Origin: Tricholomella constricta
Lineage: Eukaryota > Basidiomycota > Agaricomycetes > Agaricales > Lyophyllaceae
Assembly (NCBI GenBank): GCA_013368375.1
Contig: JAACJP010000001.1
Coordinates: 186,001-250,000 of the forward strand
DNA: 64,000 nucleotides
Direction of reading: 5' to 3'
The notes beneath the pieces are model-generated. The model saw only the letters and a program-made list of their open reading frames with translations. It was not told the DNA's origin and made no database searches. How positions within the stretch are numbered: position 1 is the first letter of the stretch; each line of letters starts with the position of its first letter. Below, one piece after another: positions 21,399-32,395 of the stretch. The translations under genes and the position numbers were made by a program.

Positions 21399-22272
21399 AT
21401 GTCCCTTCTCCCCCCAGATCCTGCTGCAAGCAGGATCACCCCGGAGTCGGGATCCAACGTCTGTCTTCCCGAGCACTGCTTTCACGCCTTCGATGCCCTC
21501 TACTGTGCTCTCGCCAACGCCCAACCCATAGGCCCCTCCTTCCCCAACGAGAAATAGTGCGTGTAGCGATCACTGCTCGTGTTTCGATGGTTTTGTCTCA
21601 TTTGTAATCCTTGCAGCCCACTATTCGTTACATGGAACACTCGTTCGTCACGCCCGGGGCGTGCACCTCGCCTGAGAGGCTGTATCGGCAGCTTCGATGC
21701 GTTACCATTGTGGGACGGCGTCGCCGAATACGCCCTCATCAGCGCCTTTAGAGACTCACGGTTCAGAAAGATCGACAAGTCCGAGCTGGAATCCTTGGAA
21801 TGCCAGTACGTCCTATCTGTCTGCCCTCTTACCCCCCACCGAAAGGAAATGAAATATCGTCGCACTCTGCTCATACAGTGTCTCCCTCCTCACCGACTTC
21901 GAGGACGCCGATTCATACTTGGACTGGTCGATCGGCGTGCATGGGATCTACATCTCATTCCCCCATCCCTCCCTCCTGCCCTCCGCCAGCGCTTCCGAGA
22001 CGCCCTCTCCGCTCTCCTCCTCGCCTTATCTGCCCCGCATGACGTCGAAGCAGACTTTCACTGCGACCTACCTTCCGGACGTTATCCCCGAGCAGGGCTG
22101 GAACAAGATCGAAGCCGTCGACAGTGCCATCAACAAGGCAGGCTGGGGTGGGCGCATCACCGAGGACCTCCGGCGCAGCATCAAACTGCGCAGATACCAG
22201 AGCAAAGCGTGCACAGTTTGCTGGGACGACTACATCCAGTGGCGAGCGTCGCAGACAAGGCGCAGCCAATGA
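21399..22272 (+). CDS. AMMECR1 domain protein
   Basis: Small cytosolic or nuclear protein conserved from archaea to humans, biochemical role unresolved. Three exons read MSLLPPDPAASRITPE..FPNEK, then PLFVTWNTRSSRPG..RLRGCIGSF, LSAFRDSRF region and KSELESLE, then VSLLTDFEDADSYLDWSIGVHGIYI. The sixfold-conserved LRGCIG motif is exact. The C-terminal half has ATYLPDVIPEQGWNKIEAVDSAINKAG and TEDLRRSIKLRRYQS as expected. A Ser/Pro-rich insert (about 25 residues) lies before the TFTATYLPDV strand. TGA is at 22270-22272. It converges on the PPR gene, with 63 bp between stop codons. Confidence 0.92.
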
Positions 22273-22335
22273 CCACGAGCAGTAATAGAGAATGTACGAT
22301 TGGTAGAATAAATGTATACAAATGGTTTCTAGGTA

Positions 22336-24465
22336 TTAGATATGGCTTTGAGAGCTACGGTTCTCTTTGCGACTTGAAGGCTCATCGATCTGCTGCTCCT
22401 CGGGAAAGAGCGACACCCTCAATCTTCGCAAGCGATTATTCGAACCGCCCAACGAGCCCTTGAACCTCCCTTCCACCCGCTTCCACACCCGGCGCACCAG
22501 CTCGACGTCGTCTGCGCTCGCCTTCTGGAATGCCACCACCACCCAATAAAAGACAGAGGGTCCGATCTGCATGTCGGGCGGCATACCCATGAACGCTTCG
22601 AATATTTTCTCGAGGTTGTTCAGCGTCCAACCTGGCATGTTGGGCGGGTTGGTCGCACGGAGGTGTGGCGGCGCGAGACCACTCTTCGGAAGCTTGAGGC
22701 CGTGGCGGCGGAAGCCGAGGAAGATGGCGCGGAAGACGGCCAGTGTGGGCTGGTACGTCGTCGGCACCAGCCTGCCATTGGCATCGCGGACAAGGGGTGC
22801 GCCCTGCTCGATGTTCAGAGCGGATATCATGTCGACGAAGACGGTGAGTGTAGCCGTAAGGTGCCCGTGGTACGCCATGATCTGAATCATGCTCGTATAG
22901 GTGATTTCGTTCGGACGGAGGTGAAGGGGAACAACAATATACTCTTCCTGTCGCAGCTGGCGCCTGGCCTCCTCCAAGCTATCCTGGTCCTCGTCTGCTT
23001 GTGGGTCTGCGTTGTGCCTCAGAAGTCGGTAGACCATCATGACAACGTCCAGACGGTTGTTGTAGCTGTACGCCACCAAGCACGCGTTGATCCCGTCCAA
23101 ACCCAGCTCCAAGTCCTGCTGTTCAATCCTCAGCAGAGTCGAGCGCATCGCCGCAGGCTGCCTCGTTGCCGAGAAGTACTTCGTCAGCGCCAAGTGTGTG
23201 AATCGATTTGGCGCAATCCCCGAGCGCTCAAGCAGTGTTCTGGCATGGCGCATACACTGCGCATCCCCCGTCCGCGACGCGATACTGATCAGCGTTGTAT
23301 ACGTGTACAGGTCTGGCACCAGGGGTTCCGCCCTTGAGCCATCCACCTCCCCCTGCCCATACCCCTCAATCTCCTCGCGGCCGCGGTCCCTTCCATGGCC
23401 CCCAAACTCCAGTGTCGTCCCCGGCGCATTGCCTTGTGTCATGTCACGGAAGAAGCTGAGCGCGGCCTCGTACTGCACGACACCAGTGCGGCGCACGCCC
23501 TTGCCAGCCGCATCAATGAGCGCGTTCCACTCGTGCACGTGCACCGTCCCGCCCGCGGCCCTAAGCGTCGTGAGAACGGCCAGCAGGCGCATGTACTCGG
23601 TGTGCGTCGTCGGGCGGTGCCGCGTGAGGAGCCGGACTAGGCGATGCAGGAGCGCAAAATACACTTTCTTCTGTGAGTCGGGACGTGTGTGTGCGAGGAG
23701 TGATGTGTACGCGGCCCAGCCGTCGGCAGCGGAGTTGGTTGTCTGGAGGGTGTGTATCCAGCCGTGACGGGCACGCTCCAGATCGTTTGAGGGGGGCGGA
23801 AGCGGGGGTAAGGATGTTGGTGGAAGAGGCAGAGGTCTCCATGGAAGGCCCGCCTGGTATGAAGGAGACTCTGAGATGTAGTGTTGCTGCTGCTCCTTCT
23901 CCTTTTGGCTGCCTTGTGTTTTGAGAGTATGAGACGATGCTTTGATGCTTGTGGCACGTTTGTTGTGGCAAAATTTTGGCGGTGCTGATTTGGGTGGGTC
24001 GGACGGTGGCTTCGAAGTTTGTCTGTGGGTGAGGCGTTCGAAGCCTCCGGGAACGTTGATTCCTAGTCCGCGTGCACCTCTGCGGTTTGGATGTCCAAGG
24101 AATAAACGGGCTTTGCGTTGTGCTGGAGGAGGCAGTTCGAAAGCAGCGACGCGTGGTTCCAGAGAGGATGTGCTGGCTTGCGGTGTGTCTGCTGTCTGGT
24201 CGCTTGAGCCGCCTGTCTGCTGCTCTCCATCTAGTACAGAGCTTGGAGACGGATGCCGCGTCAAAACAACCTTCGTGGTTAGTTTGGTGTCGGGTAACCT
24301 TCCGGCGTTTCCGTCGCGAGAATACGCAGGCGCCCGTTTTTGCGGGACTGCGCGGCGCATCAGCAGGCTCGAGCAGCAGTCCGTCTTGCGAACAGAGAAA
24401 CATCGTTGGCAACCACGGATAGCTGACGGTGGAAGACAGAGGCCCAGCGAGGACGCTCTCAGCAT
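22336..24465 (-). CDS. Pentatricopeptide repeat (PPR) protein, probably mitochondrial
   Basis: Single-exon ORF of about 709 residues from ATG 24463-24465. The N-terminus is Arg/Ser/Cys-rich and nearly devoid of acidic residues (LRASSLGLCLPPS), consistent with mitochondrial import. A long unstructured Pro/Ser/Thr region follows. PPR-like helical hairpins occupy residues about 235-560: DLYTYTTLISIASRTGDAQ, APNRFTHLALTKYFSATRQ, GINACLVAYSYNNRLDVVMMVY and RPNEITYTSMIQIMAYHGHL. PPR proteins bind organellar RNA to guide processing, stability or translation. Which RNA this one binds cannot be told from sequence alone. The stop is at 22336-22338. Confidence 0.8.
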   Translation of the reverse strand: MLRASSLGLCLPPSAIRGCQRCFSVRKTDCCSSLLMRRAVPQKRAPAYSRDGNAGRLPDTKLTTKVVLTRHPSPSSVLDGEQQTGGSSDQTADTPQASTSSLEPRVAAFELPPPAQRKARLFLGHPNRRGARGLGINVPGGFERLTHRQTSKPPSDPPKSAPPKFCHNKRATSIKASSHTLKTQGSQKEKEQQQHYISESPSYQAGLPWRPLPLPPTSLPPLPPPSNDLERARHGWIHTLQTTNSAADGWAAYTSLLAHTRPDSQKKVYFALLHRLVRLLTRHRPTTHTEYMRLLAVLTTLRAAGGTVHVHEWNALIDAAGKGVRRTGVVQYEAALSFFRDMTQGNAPGTTLEFGGHGRDRGREEIEGYGQGEVDGSRAEPLVPDLYTYTTLISIASRTGDAQCMRHARTLLERSGIAPNRFTHLALTKYFSATRQPAAMRSTLLRIEQQDLELGLDGINACLVAYSYNNRLDVVMMVYRLLRHNADPQADEDQDSLEEARRQLRQEEYIVVPLHLRPNEITYTSMIQIMAYHGHLTATLTVFVDMISALNIEQGAPLVRDANGRLVPTTYQPTLAVFRAIFLGFRRHGLKLPKSGLAPPHLRATNPPNMPGWTLNNLEKIFEAFMGMPPDMQIGPSVFYWVVVAFQKASADDVELVRRVWKRVEGRFKGSLGGSNNRLRRLRVSLFPEEQQIDEPSSRKENRSSQSHI

Positions 24466-24468
24466 CAA

Positions 24469-24849
24469 TGGGACGTGCAGTCATCCTAGAAAGACCGTTG
24501 AGGAGGCAGAAAGGCTGAGCAGATTACAGGTGGACGCACCGCGACTTGCACTCAACCAAACGACGAACGGAAGGTCCTGGGACACGTTCAGGACTTGTAC
24601 TTGCGATGCGGACTGCGACGACCACCACTTGCGACGCAACTTCCGTGTAAACAGAAAATTGTCAAATTACAGCGCCAGTTTCCCAGGCTTCCGATCGCCA
24701 ATCACACATCGTTCAATTCAATTTTCTCGCCAACTGAATTCACACTTTGGCATTTACTGCAGGCGCGTGGGTCATTTGTATTCGTAGTACGCATGGCATG
24801 GTGTGGCAGTAAAACATAACGAGTGAACAAAAATACGTAGGTACAACGA
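24469..24849. other. Intergenic region, PPR promoter and uL3 3' end
   Basis: About 380 bp. No ORF, repeat or RNA gene recognised. Both neighbours are on the minus strand, so it holds the PPR promoter and the uL3 terminator region. Confidence 0.4.
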
Positions 24850-26354
24850 TCAAGCCCGGGCCTTGAGCGTTCCCAGGAACGCAGCCTTTTCTTCGAACGT
24901 TTGGAACGAACCGTGCTGCAAAATACCATCCACGTTAATGATCTGCATGAGCCAGATAAAACAGAAACACATACACCGAACTTCGACGAGGTATCGATGA
25001 ACTTGAGCTGGACCTTCTCCAAGTCCCGGCGAGAGGTGTGGACCATGAGCGACTTGCGGATGGTGATGACACGCTTCTTGGTACCAGGAACAGAGCCCTT
25101 GACCATCAGGAAGTCGTTCTTGACAATACCGTAGTGGGGGAAGCCACCCATAGGCGTGATGGCCTTCTTGGTAATGTCAGCTTCCGTCGATGCGTTAGCC
25201 TCATCTGCACCAGAGCCGACGCGGTAGATCTTCTTGTTGAGCTCGGTACGGTGATGGTAGCCGTCTAAAATCGAATCGTCAGAATCTACGAAAGTGTCAA
25301 ATAACCACCGGAGAACATACTTTGACCAGCACGGGCAACGGAGAACATGACGTTGGAAGGATGCCATGCACCAATACAAGCGACCTTGCGGAGACCCTTG
25401 TGCGTCTTCCTGGGAAGCTTCTTGGTACCCCAACGGTGAGTAACACCCTCGAATCCGTGACCCTTGGTGACGGCAATAACGTCTACGACCTCGTCCTGCT
25501 CGAACACCGATCCGACCTCGACGGGCTTCTCGAAGAGGCCATGGGCGAACTCGACCTTGTCCGCGACAGAGCCACCGTTGACCTGGATCTCCATGAGGTG
25601 CGCCTTCTTCTGGCTGAGGCCGGTCTTGCGAATTTGGGTGTGGGCGAGGACACGGACAACAGTGCAGTATTTGCGGATGCGCTCGAGCTCACGGCCAACG
25701 GACTTGCCGCCGTCCTCGGCGTGCTTCTTGGCATATCTGGTGAAGGCCTTCTTCTTCGAACGGTACCAGTTCTTGTAGAATCGGCGCTTCACCTCGTCAG
25801 ACAGATGCGACGCCCAGACGGTGGTGAGAGTGCGGAGGCCGCGGGGTGTCTCAACGTAACCGACAACACCGACGACAATGAGAGGGGGGGTTTCGATGAT
25901 GGTAACGGCCTCGACGACTTCACGTTTGTGCATCTCTGAAAAATTCCAGGTGAGTTGGTGATCATTGATGACAAGACTGTATGGACGCACTGGAGCCGGG
26001 ACGGTCAAGATCACGGACAACGTGGGTCATGCCAGCCTTGTAACCCATAGTGGCGGTCAAGTGGACAGGCTTCTTAGGGTCATCCTGTATCGAAATATTC
26101 GACGATCGGTCTCTCTCCTCCCGTAAATAGTTTCTCGTACCTTGGGGAAGGACTTGACCTTTCCGCGGTGGCGGGCAGCCCGCTTTTTGGGGAGGAAACC
26201 AAGAGAGCCGTGGCGGGGGGCTTCGTACTATTCGGACATGACCTGAGTTTTGCCATGAAAAACCTGTAAATTGGGCGGCAACGAACCTTACGATGACTAG
26301 AGCAGCGGTCAGCAAAAGAAGCATAGGTTCAGGATAGGAAAATACTCACCTCAT
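24850..26354 (-). CDS. RPL3: 60S ribosomal protein L3 (uL3)
   Basis: Large-subunit protein near the peptidyl transferase centre. The CDS begins with a 5-nt coding exon (ATGAG, 26350-26354). A 10-nt micro-exon (26288-26297) completes MSHRK, and an exon starting at 26227 gives [29 protein letters not shown]. Then come [20 protein letters not shown], the long central exon [17 protein letters not shown] and [16 protein letters not shown], and [33 protein letters not shown], the uL3 W-finger region. After an intron, [17 protein letters not shown] and [21 protein letters not shown] follow. The last exon [15 protein letters not shown] ends KARA before TGA 24850-24852. All conserved blocks are present. 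Intron-dense 5' end is typical for highly expressed basidiomycete ribosomal genes. Confidence 0.95.
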
Positions 26355-26664
26355 CTTGAGGGATCTTGAGGAGAGCGAGGGTAGTGTCGGGCGACGTAAA
26401 TTTCGATCTCGACTGGCGGACGCCCCGGCAAACTCCGGCGGTGGCTGGCGGTACTATACAGTTCATCACACCCGTTCACATTAGGCGATTTCGTTGCCCG
26501 ATATGGTATTTGATCATCTACACATACTTTGAATCGACTTCATGGCACTGGATAACAGTATACGTAAAAAGAATAATTCCTCCGTACAATGATTTACAGG
26601 GCTGACACCGCGATATTCAGAAATTGCAATAGCACACTCAAGAGTCGGTATGTACTCCGACAAA
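26355..26664. promoter_or_regulatory. Promoter region of uL3
   Basis: 310 bp between the uL3 start codon and the stop of the LRR gene, both on the minus strand. It must hold the uL3 promoter and leader. No defined element is claimed. Confidence 0.4.
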
Positions 26665-27641
26665 TTAGAACATATCTGCAGAATGAACTGTTAATTGCAT
26701 TCGAAACATAAGAGAAATGCTCGTACCATAACCAAAGTCATTGAGGTCATAACCGCCAGGACCAAAAATCCCCATGTCACAATCGGTGACAACCATCTTA
26801 CCGCCCACCCATGTGTACGTCAACTCGCCACCCGACATCGCAGCGACCATATTATCCGCAATCCCATCGCCCACCGTGTTTCCCGTCTTGATGGCCAGGG
26901 TCTTCCTTTCTCTTGACAGTGCCTTCAAGGCTTTCTCGAACTTGGAATCATATGAACTCTGATCATACAACGCGAGTTCCTTCAAATTCGGCGCGAAGTT
27001 CGGCGAATCCTTGAGCTGCACCAAGGCTGTGCCCTTGATGCTTCCCTTGACCTTGTCGTTGCCTGTAATACGAAGCAGTTCCAGCGCAGGACAGGTCTGG
27101 CAGCAGGCTATCAGGGCCGCATCTGTGACCTTGGTGACCGCATCGAGTCTGAGGACGCGAAGCCGAGGGCATGCAGAGACCAACGCGATGACTGCAGCGT
27201 CTGTGATGTGAAACCCGTTCCCAGTGTCCGAATCACCCAGCGATACCTCCTTCAGGGACGCTGCGAGCGCCGGCCGGGAGGCTATCGAATGGAGGTGTTC
27301 ATCCTTGACGGGGAAGTACACACCGAAATGAATCTTCTCGATACCAGGCATGTCGAGCCGTGATTCGTCCCAGTCGATGGCATTGTTATTGTGATAGGTC
27401 CCGTTGAAGCTCAAAGTCTTCACAGCAGGGATGGTCGGAGCCTCGTAGGGAGTATAGCGTGACCCTCCGCGACCTCCGCGTCTCCCGCGTCCTCCACGTC
27501 CGCCTCTGTTGCCGCCACGATTGCCGCCATTCCCTCTAGCACGATTCGCGCCGCCGCGACCACGGCCCCTGTTCGACCCTAAAACCTAGGATTAGCGACG
27601 TGTTAAGGAACAGATAAATGTGTTGTACTTTCAGCAGGCAT
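26665..27641 (-). CDS. RGG-box leucine-rich-repeat protein
   Basis: First exon MPAE (ATG 27639-27641) is spliced by a 45-50 nt intron to an Arg/Gly-rich region (RSNRGRGGRGGANRARGNGG and further GGNRGG repeats), an RNA-binding-type RGG box. The rest is an LRR solenoid of the cysteine-containing/F-box type: LKEVSLGDSDTG, GFHITDAAVIALVSACPRLRVLRLDAVTKVTDAALIACCQTCPALELLRITGNDK and FAPNLKELALYDQ. No F-box is visible, so it may act as an adaptor or RNA-associated protein. A last intron near 26700-26740 is possible, but both options keep the frame and stop at 26665. Similar RGG-LRR proteins occur in mushroom fungi as hypothetical proteins; function is unknown. Confidence 0.7.
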
Positions 27642-28094
27642 GATCCGCCAACTAGTACCAAAATGCGTCGAAACTGTAGAGACTAAGAAAACCAAGGTTG
27701 AACAACAGAACAGAAATCAAGCGCTTCTTATAGGTGTGGTGTGAGGGTAGAAGACGCGAGTGACATGTCTCATTTATCAAGGTGAGTAGGCCACGTGTGG
27801 GCGGTTCCCCAATTCAGTCTATCGGGAATTACCGAATGGGGAAAGCACAGTCTGGACGCCACCTCCGTGTCAAGGTCGTAAAGAATACAATCCATATTTT
27901 GTAGTGGTATAGCCTTGTTGATACGTGTGTTCCACGCGCATATATATACATAGTTGAGTCTTGAGGCGCTCCTAATGGCTTGAATATACCGACAACTCCA
28001 GCTGATGCGACGCCACACGAGTGGCAGTACTCACGTCGAAAATATATATTGACCATTGTTGGCCCGGTGAGATGAGATTTGATTCCCGACTACG
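27642..28094. other. Left flank of the transposon nest
   Basis: About 450 bp without a recognised gene, between the LRR gene start and the proposed LINE target duplication. Before the LINE inserted it would have been contiguous with 52693 onwards. Confidence 0.4.
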
Positions 28095-28102
28095 TTACAT
28101 CA
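28095..28102. repeat. Candidate target-site duplication of the LINE (TTACATCA, left copy)
   Basis: The 8-mer TTACATCA stands here and at 52685-52692, directly outside the two ends inferred for the LINE. An 8-bp match within short windows could arise by chance a few times in a hundred, so support is moderate. Confidence 0.5.
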
Positions 28103-28212
28103 GCAACTCAGGTAAGAATACCTCGCCGGGATAAGTACAGTAAAGGAAAGTAAGGGAGGAAAGTAAAGTATAGTATAATATAGTAGAGTAGGGATTCAGA
28201 GTATATAAGACT

Positions 28213-29469
28213 TTATAAGTTGAAGAGGGAGCGAAGGATGTCGGGAAGGGAGTAAGTAGACGAGGTCGGTCTCGCTCGGAACGTTTCGTAGGCCTTTTGA
28301 CGGGTTTTTGCCCAAATCCGGCTCGCAAGGTGAATGGAGGCGGTGTGCCATAGATGCGCGATGCGGGTATGAAGGGCGGAGGGTAAAGACAAATGGGCGA
28401 AAGGGGGCAGGAAGCCCATGTAGAATCGCGTTTGTCCCATCGGCCAGGCGCTGCAGTCAGTGAAGAGGTGGGCGGAGAGGTCGATGAGGGTATGGCGGAC
28501 CGTAGCGGGGGTGGAGGTGTCCAGTACGGCCTCAAGGGAGGTGATCAGGTCAGCAACAGCGGAGGAGCGCAGTGCATCAAAATGGAAACAGGTGGTGAAG
28601 AGGTGATGGGCCGTCTCCAACGTATCACAACCGAAGCGGCACCACGGAGAATATCCGGCGTCCAAACGAGAGGCGAGGAGGTTGCCAGAGTCGAGCTGCG
28701 CACTGCGCGCGTATAACTGGACAGCGGCGGCGTAGGCATACGGCGAGGTGCGGTAGGGAAATGGAGGAGGGGGGGTGCGATCATACAGATGTGGGGACGT
28801 CAAGTGCGTGGACCATGCAGGATGAGAGATGTTAAATGTGTCGGACAGTCGTTCTTGAATGTACCGCGTAAAGTTTCCCTCGATGAAGCCGCAGTTAGGG
28901 GTAAAGATGCAATACGGCGCGAGGTAGAAGGTGGGCGTGGGGAACGAGGGAGGAGGGCGGTACAACGAATGACAGTGCGAGGCGGCATGGTCGGCTGCGC
29001 GATTGAGTCGCGCAGGCAGGGAGAGACTATTGGTATGGGCCTTGACGTGAACAACGGCTGTATCCTGTTGTAGGCGGTGATGTATGTCACACAACCAACG
29101 ATGGAACGCGGAAGGGGCGACCCGGGTGACAGAGGATAGCCAGTTGACGACAGGAAGGTAGTCGCTGTAGATCGTTCCTCCATTGTGGTGGTTCGCATGC
29201 AAGACAGCGGAGAGGCAACCAGCAACCTCTGCATGGGACGTAGCGGCCTGATACCGGGAAGAGGAGAGAGATGCGACGAGTCCTGAGCGAGGGCCTACGA
29301 CGGAAAGCGTCAGTGAGGAGGAAGGTTGGGATGGATCAACTGTAGGTAAAGTAGCAGAGAGCGACGGTGGAATAAAGGACGCATCAGATGCGTAGGCTTG
29401 AGCGGGGAGACGGTGGTGGGTAATGTGGAGGGGATCGGAGGGAAGGGTAAGAAGGAGGCGTTCTGCGAC
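28213..29469 (-). pseudogene. LINE ORF2, C-terminal part: RNase H and zinc knuckle
   Basis: Carboxy-terminal 418 codons of ORF2, cut from the RT part by the element A insertion. RNase H signatures: SDASFIPPS (first Asp), HAEVAGCLSAV (Glu), YSDYLPVVNWL (Asp) and VKAHTNSLSLPARLNRAADHAA (His/Asp). Near the end lies a Cys-Cys-His-Cys knuckle CRFGCDTLETAHHLFTTC, commonly found after the RT of Tad- and plant-type LINEs. TGA/TAA stop at 28213. The reading frame continues exactly into the other ORF2 part at 46863 when A and one GCGAC copy are removed. No internal stop is seen. Confidence 0.85.
29465..29469. repeat. Target-site duplication of element A (GCGAC, left copy)
   Basis: GCGAC directly precedes the left LTR and is repeated at 46863-46867 directly after the right LTR. 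A 5-bp duplication is normal for Ty3/Gypsy integrases. Confidence 0.95.
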
Positions 29470-29943
29470 TGTTAGGGCGACCTTTAGAGCAGAGCTTAGT
29501 CGTACTGGCAAAGGGGAATCCAAAGTTATATTGATGTACAGTAACGAGGTAAATAAGGCTTACCTGGCAAAGGGGAATCCAAAGAGAATAGTGTAAAGGA
29601 TTCCCAGATGCCAGGGGGCCGGCTATATACAAGTGTGATACATGAGGGCAGGCTCTCCATAGTGTACTGTGCATGTGATAATAACGACATGTGATAACCA
29701 TGACAGGTGATAATGATGAGCGGGTTCCGGATGCTGTCTGATGGTAACCGTCGTCGGGATGTCAGTTGATCGGGAATATGAACAGGGAAACGAGGGAAAT
29801 GACAGGAAGTGAGTAAGGTAAATATGTACACCGACGCTTGGGTCAGAGCGTCGGGGTCGGGATCGCGATCGGTCAGGAGTGAGCGCACGTGTCGGGGAAC
29901 AGTTGGTGAGCGTCGGAGGGCGCGAACGGGTGTTCCCCTAACA
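29470..29943 (-). repeat. Element A 3' LTR (left copy)
   Basis: 474 bp, TGTTAGGG..CCCTAACA, same sequence as 46389-46862 by direct comparison. It contains a 21-bp direct repeat (ctggcaaaggggaatccaaa and one more base) about 58 bp apart near 29505 and 29563. The pol stop codon (29944-29946) abuts its inner end. Confidence 0.97.
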
Positions 29944-29946
29944 TCA

Positions 29947-29957
29947 CCCCCCCTTTT
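29947..29957 (-). other. Element A polypurine tract
   Basis: On the minus strand AAAAGGGGGGG lies immediately inside the 3' LTR, separated only by the pol stop codon TGA. It serves as the plus-strand DNA primer in reverse transcription and also encodes the last pol residues (QKGG). Confidence 0.85.
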
Positions 29958-32395
29958 GAATCGCAACGACTCGGTGCGGGGTAGCGGTGGCGAAGACGGC
30001 CGGGGATAATGTGAACATGCCACGAATGTGGCGGGCAGCGTCGGGGTTGTCGCGGTGGAACTTGCGTACCAGATCGGGGGCGGTGACATTTTCGCGAGGT
30101 TCCCATGAAGCTTCTTCGTAACCATAGCCTTTCCACAGGACCTTGTACTGTAGTTTTTTGCGGAAGGTTCGGCTATCGAGGATCTTTTCAACTTCGTAAT
30201 GGGGTTCGTCGTCGATTATGTCGGGGGGAGGAGGAGGATTGGACCGACGACCTTCGATCGGATCAGCGACGGCGGGGATGAGTTTCACGACGTGGAAGAC
30301 TGGGTGGATGCGCTTCATGGACTGAGGCAGCAGGAGGCGGTATGCGAGCGGGCCGACTCGCCTTTGCACGACAAAAGGGCCAAGGTAGCGATGCGACAAT
30401 TTCTTAGATGGTCGGGTCGTAGAAATGTCGGTCGCGTCCAAGTACACCTTGTCGCCAGGCTGGTAGTCGGGCGTTGGGGCGTGTCGCTGGTTGTAGTACC
30501 GCTCCATGTCGTCTTTGGCCTTTGAGAGCGCCGCCTTGGCTTCTTCCTGTGCTTCCTTCATGCGCTCCACAAACTCGTCGGCCGACTCGTTCTTGGAAGC
30601 GCCCCGACGTGGCTCAAAGCCCATGCGTGGATGCCGACCAGTGTCGAGCAGGAAGGGGGTCTGCTGCGTCGCCGAATGTACATGGTTGTTGTAACTGAAT
30701 TCGGCGTCGGGCAAGAGGTCCTCCCAGTCGTTCTGACGCTCATTGCAGAAGACCCGCAAGAACTGTTCCAGCTCCTGGTTGACGCGTTCGGTCTGTCCGT
30801 CGGTCTGCGGGTGGTACGCCGTCGAAGCCGACAGCTTGATACCCAGGAGTCGGTAGAGTTCGCGCGTGAATTCGGCGACGAACTGTGGACCTCGATCGGA
30901 GACAAAGGCATCTGGGAGACCGTGGAGCTTCCAGACGTGGCGCCGGTAGAGGTTCGCAGCCCCCAAAGCCGAACAAGTCGTGTGTGACGCGATGAAGTGC
31001 GCGCGTTTTCCGACCGAATCCACGACGTTCATGATCGCGTCGTGGCCATTGGACTCGGGGAGTTCGGTGATGAAGTCGACCGACACAACATTCCATCGGC
31101 CTTCGGGAATGGGGAGCGGCTGCAGCTGTCCGACAGGGAGTTGGCGGCGGGGTTTCGTGCGCAAGCACATGTCGCAGGTGCTGGTGTAGGAACCGATGAA
31201 GCGCGACATCTGGGGCCACCAGTAGTTGCGCGACACCAGCTCTAACGTCTTCCAGCGACCTGGGTGACCGGCGACCTTGGAGTCGTGGTGGTGCTCCACG
31301 ATGCGTCGGCGGAGGTCAGGAACGTTCGGGACATATATCCGTCCACGGAACGTGAGCAGACCGCCTTCCTCTCCCCACTCGCCAAAGCGAAGGGAGCGAC
31401 CGGCGATCTTGGATGCCTTGACCAGTTGCGCCGCTTTCGCGACCGCATCCTCCTGTGCGCCATCGCGGTTGCCCTTGCGAATTGCCTTCAGCATGTCATC
31501 CTCTTCTCCGACCAATACAAGACCTTCAGTTGCGCGAACCGCGAAGAACTCGGGTTTGAGCAGTACGATGTCGGCATTGTCAGCACTTCCGTCGCCATGG
31601 TCGGAGCGGCGCGATAACGCGTCAGGCTTGCCCATGCTACGGCCAGGACGGTGGTGGAGGGCGAAGTCGAAGTTAGCGAGGTAGAGCGACCATCGGGCTT
31701 GACGCCGATTGAGTTTCTTCGCGGTGAGGAAGTACTCAAGGTTCTTGTGGTCGGTCCAGATCTCCACCTTGTGCTTTGCGCCTTCTACGAAGTGTCGCCA
31801 CTCCTCCAGAGACCGGATGATCGCTAGCATCTCCTTGTCATGGATCTCGTAGTTCCGCTCCACGGCGTTCAAGCTCTTTGAGTAGAACGCGACGGGGTGC
31901 CATTTGCCATCGGACGGCGACTCTTGCGACAGGACCGCGCCCGTTGCGAAGTCAGATGAATCGGCTTCGATGCGGTACGGTCGGTCGTCGTCAGGGAACA
32001 TGAGAATGGGCCCCGATGTGATCGCCGACTTCAGAAGGCCAAAGGCCGACTGCTCCGACTCTCCCCATCGCCAGGCGACGTCCTTGCCTGTCAGATCGAA
32101 CAGGGGTCGGGCGTGATGCGAGAAGTCCTGGATGAACCGTCGGTAGAAGTTAGTGAAGCCTAGAAATGCTTGCACTTCCTTCTTGTTCTTCGGCGCTGGC
32201 CATTCCAACACTCCAGCGACCTTAACAGGGTCCATCTCCGCTTGCCCTTGCGAAATGATCAGCCCCAGATACTCAATCTTGGTCTGTTCGAATTCGCATT
32301 TCTCGGGCTTTAAGAACAACTGATGTTCGCGGAGTCGGTCCAGTACTAATCGCGCGACCCGACGGTGTTCCTCTAGAGTCTTGGTATAAATCAAG

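Noticed and set aside
22663..23767. Plus-strand ORFs of more than 220 codons opposite the PPR gene
   Set aside because: Antisense shadows of a GC-rich single-exon gene; the PPR reading explains the sequence.
25322..25939. 205-codon plus-strand ORF opposite uL3
   Set aside because: Shadow of the highly conserved uL3 central exon.
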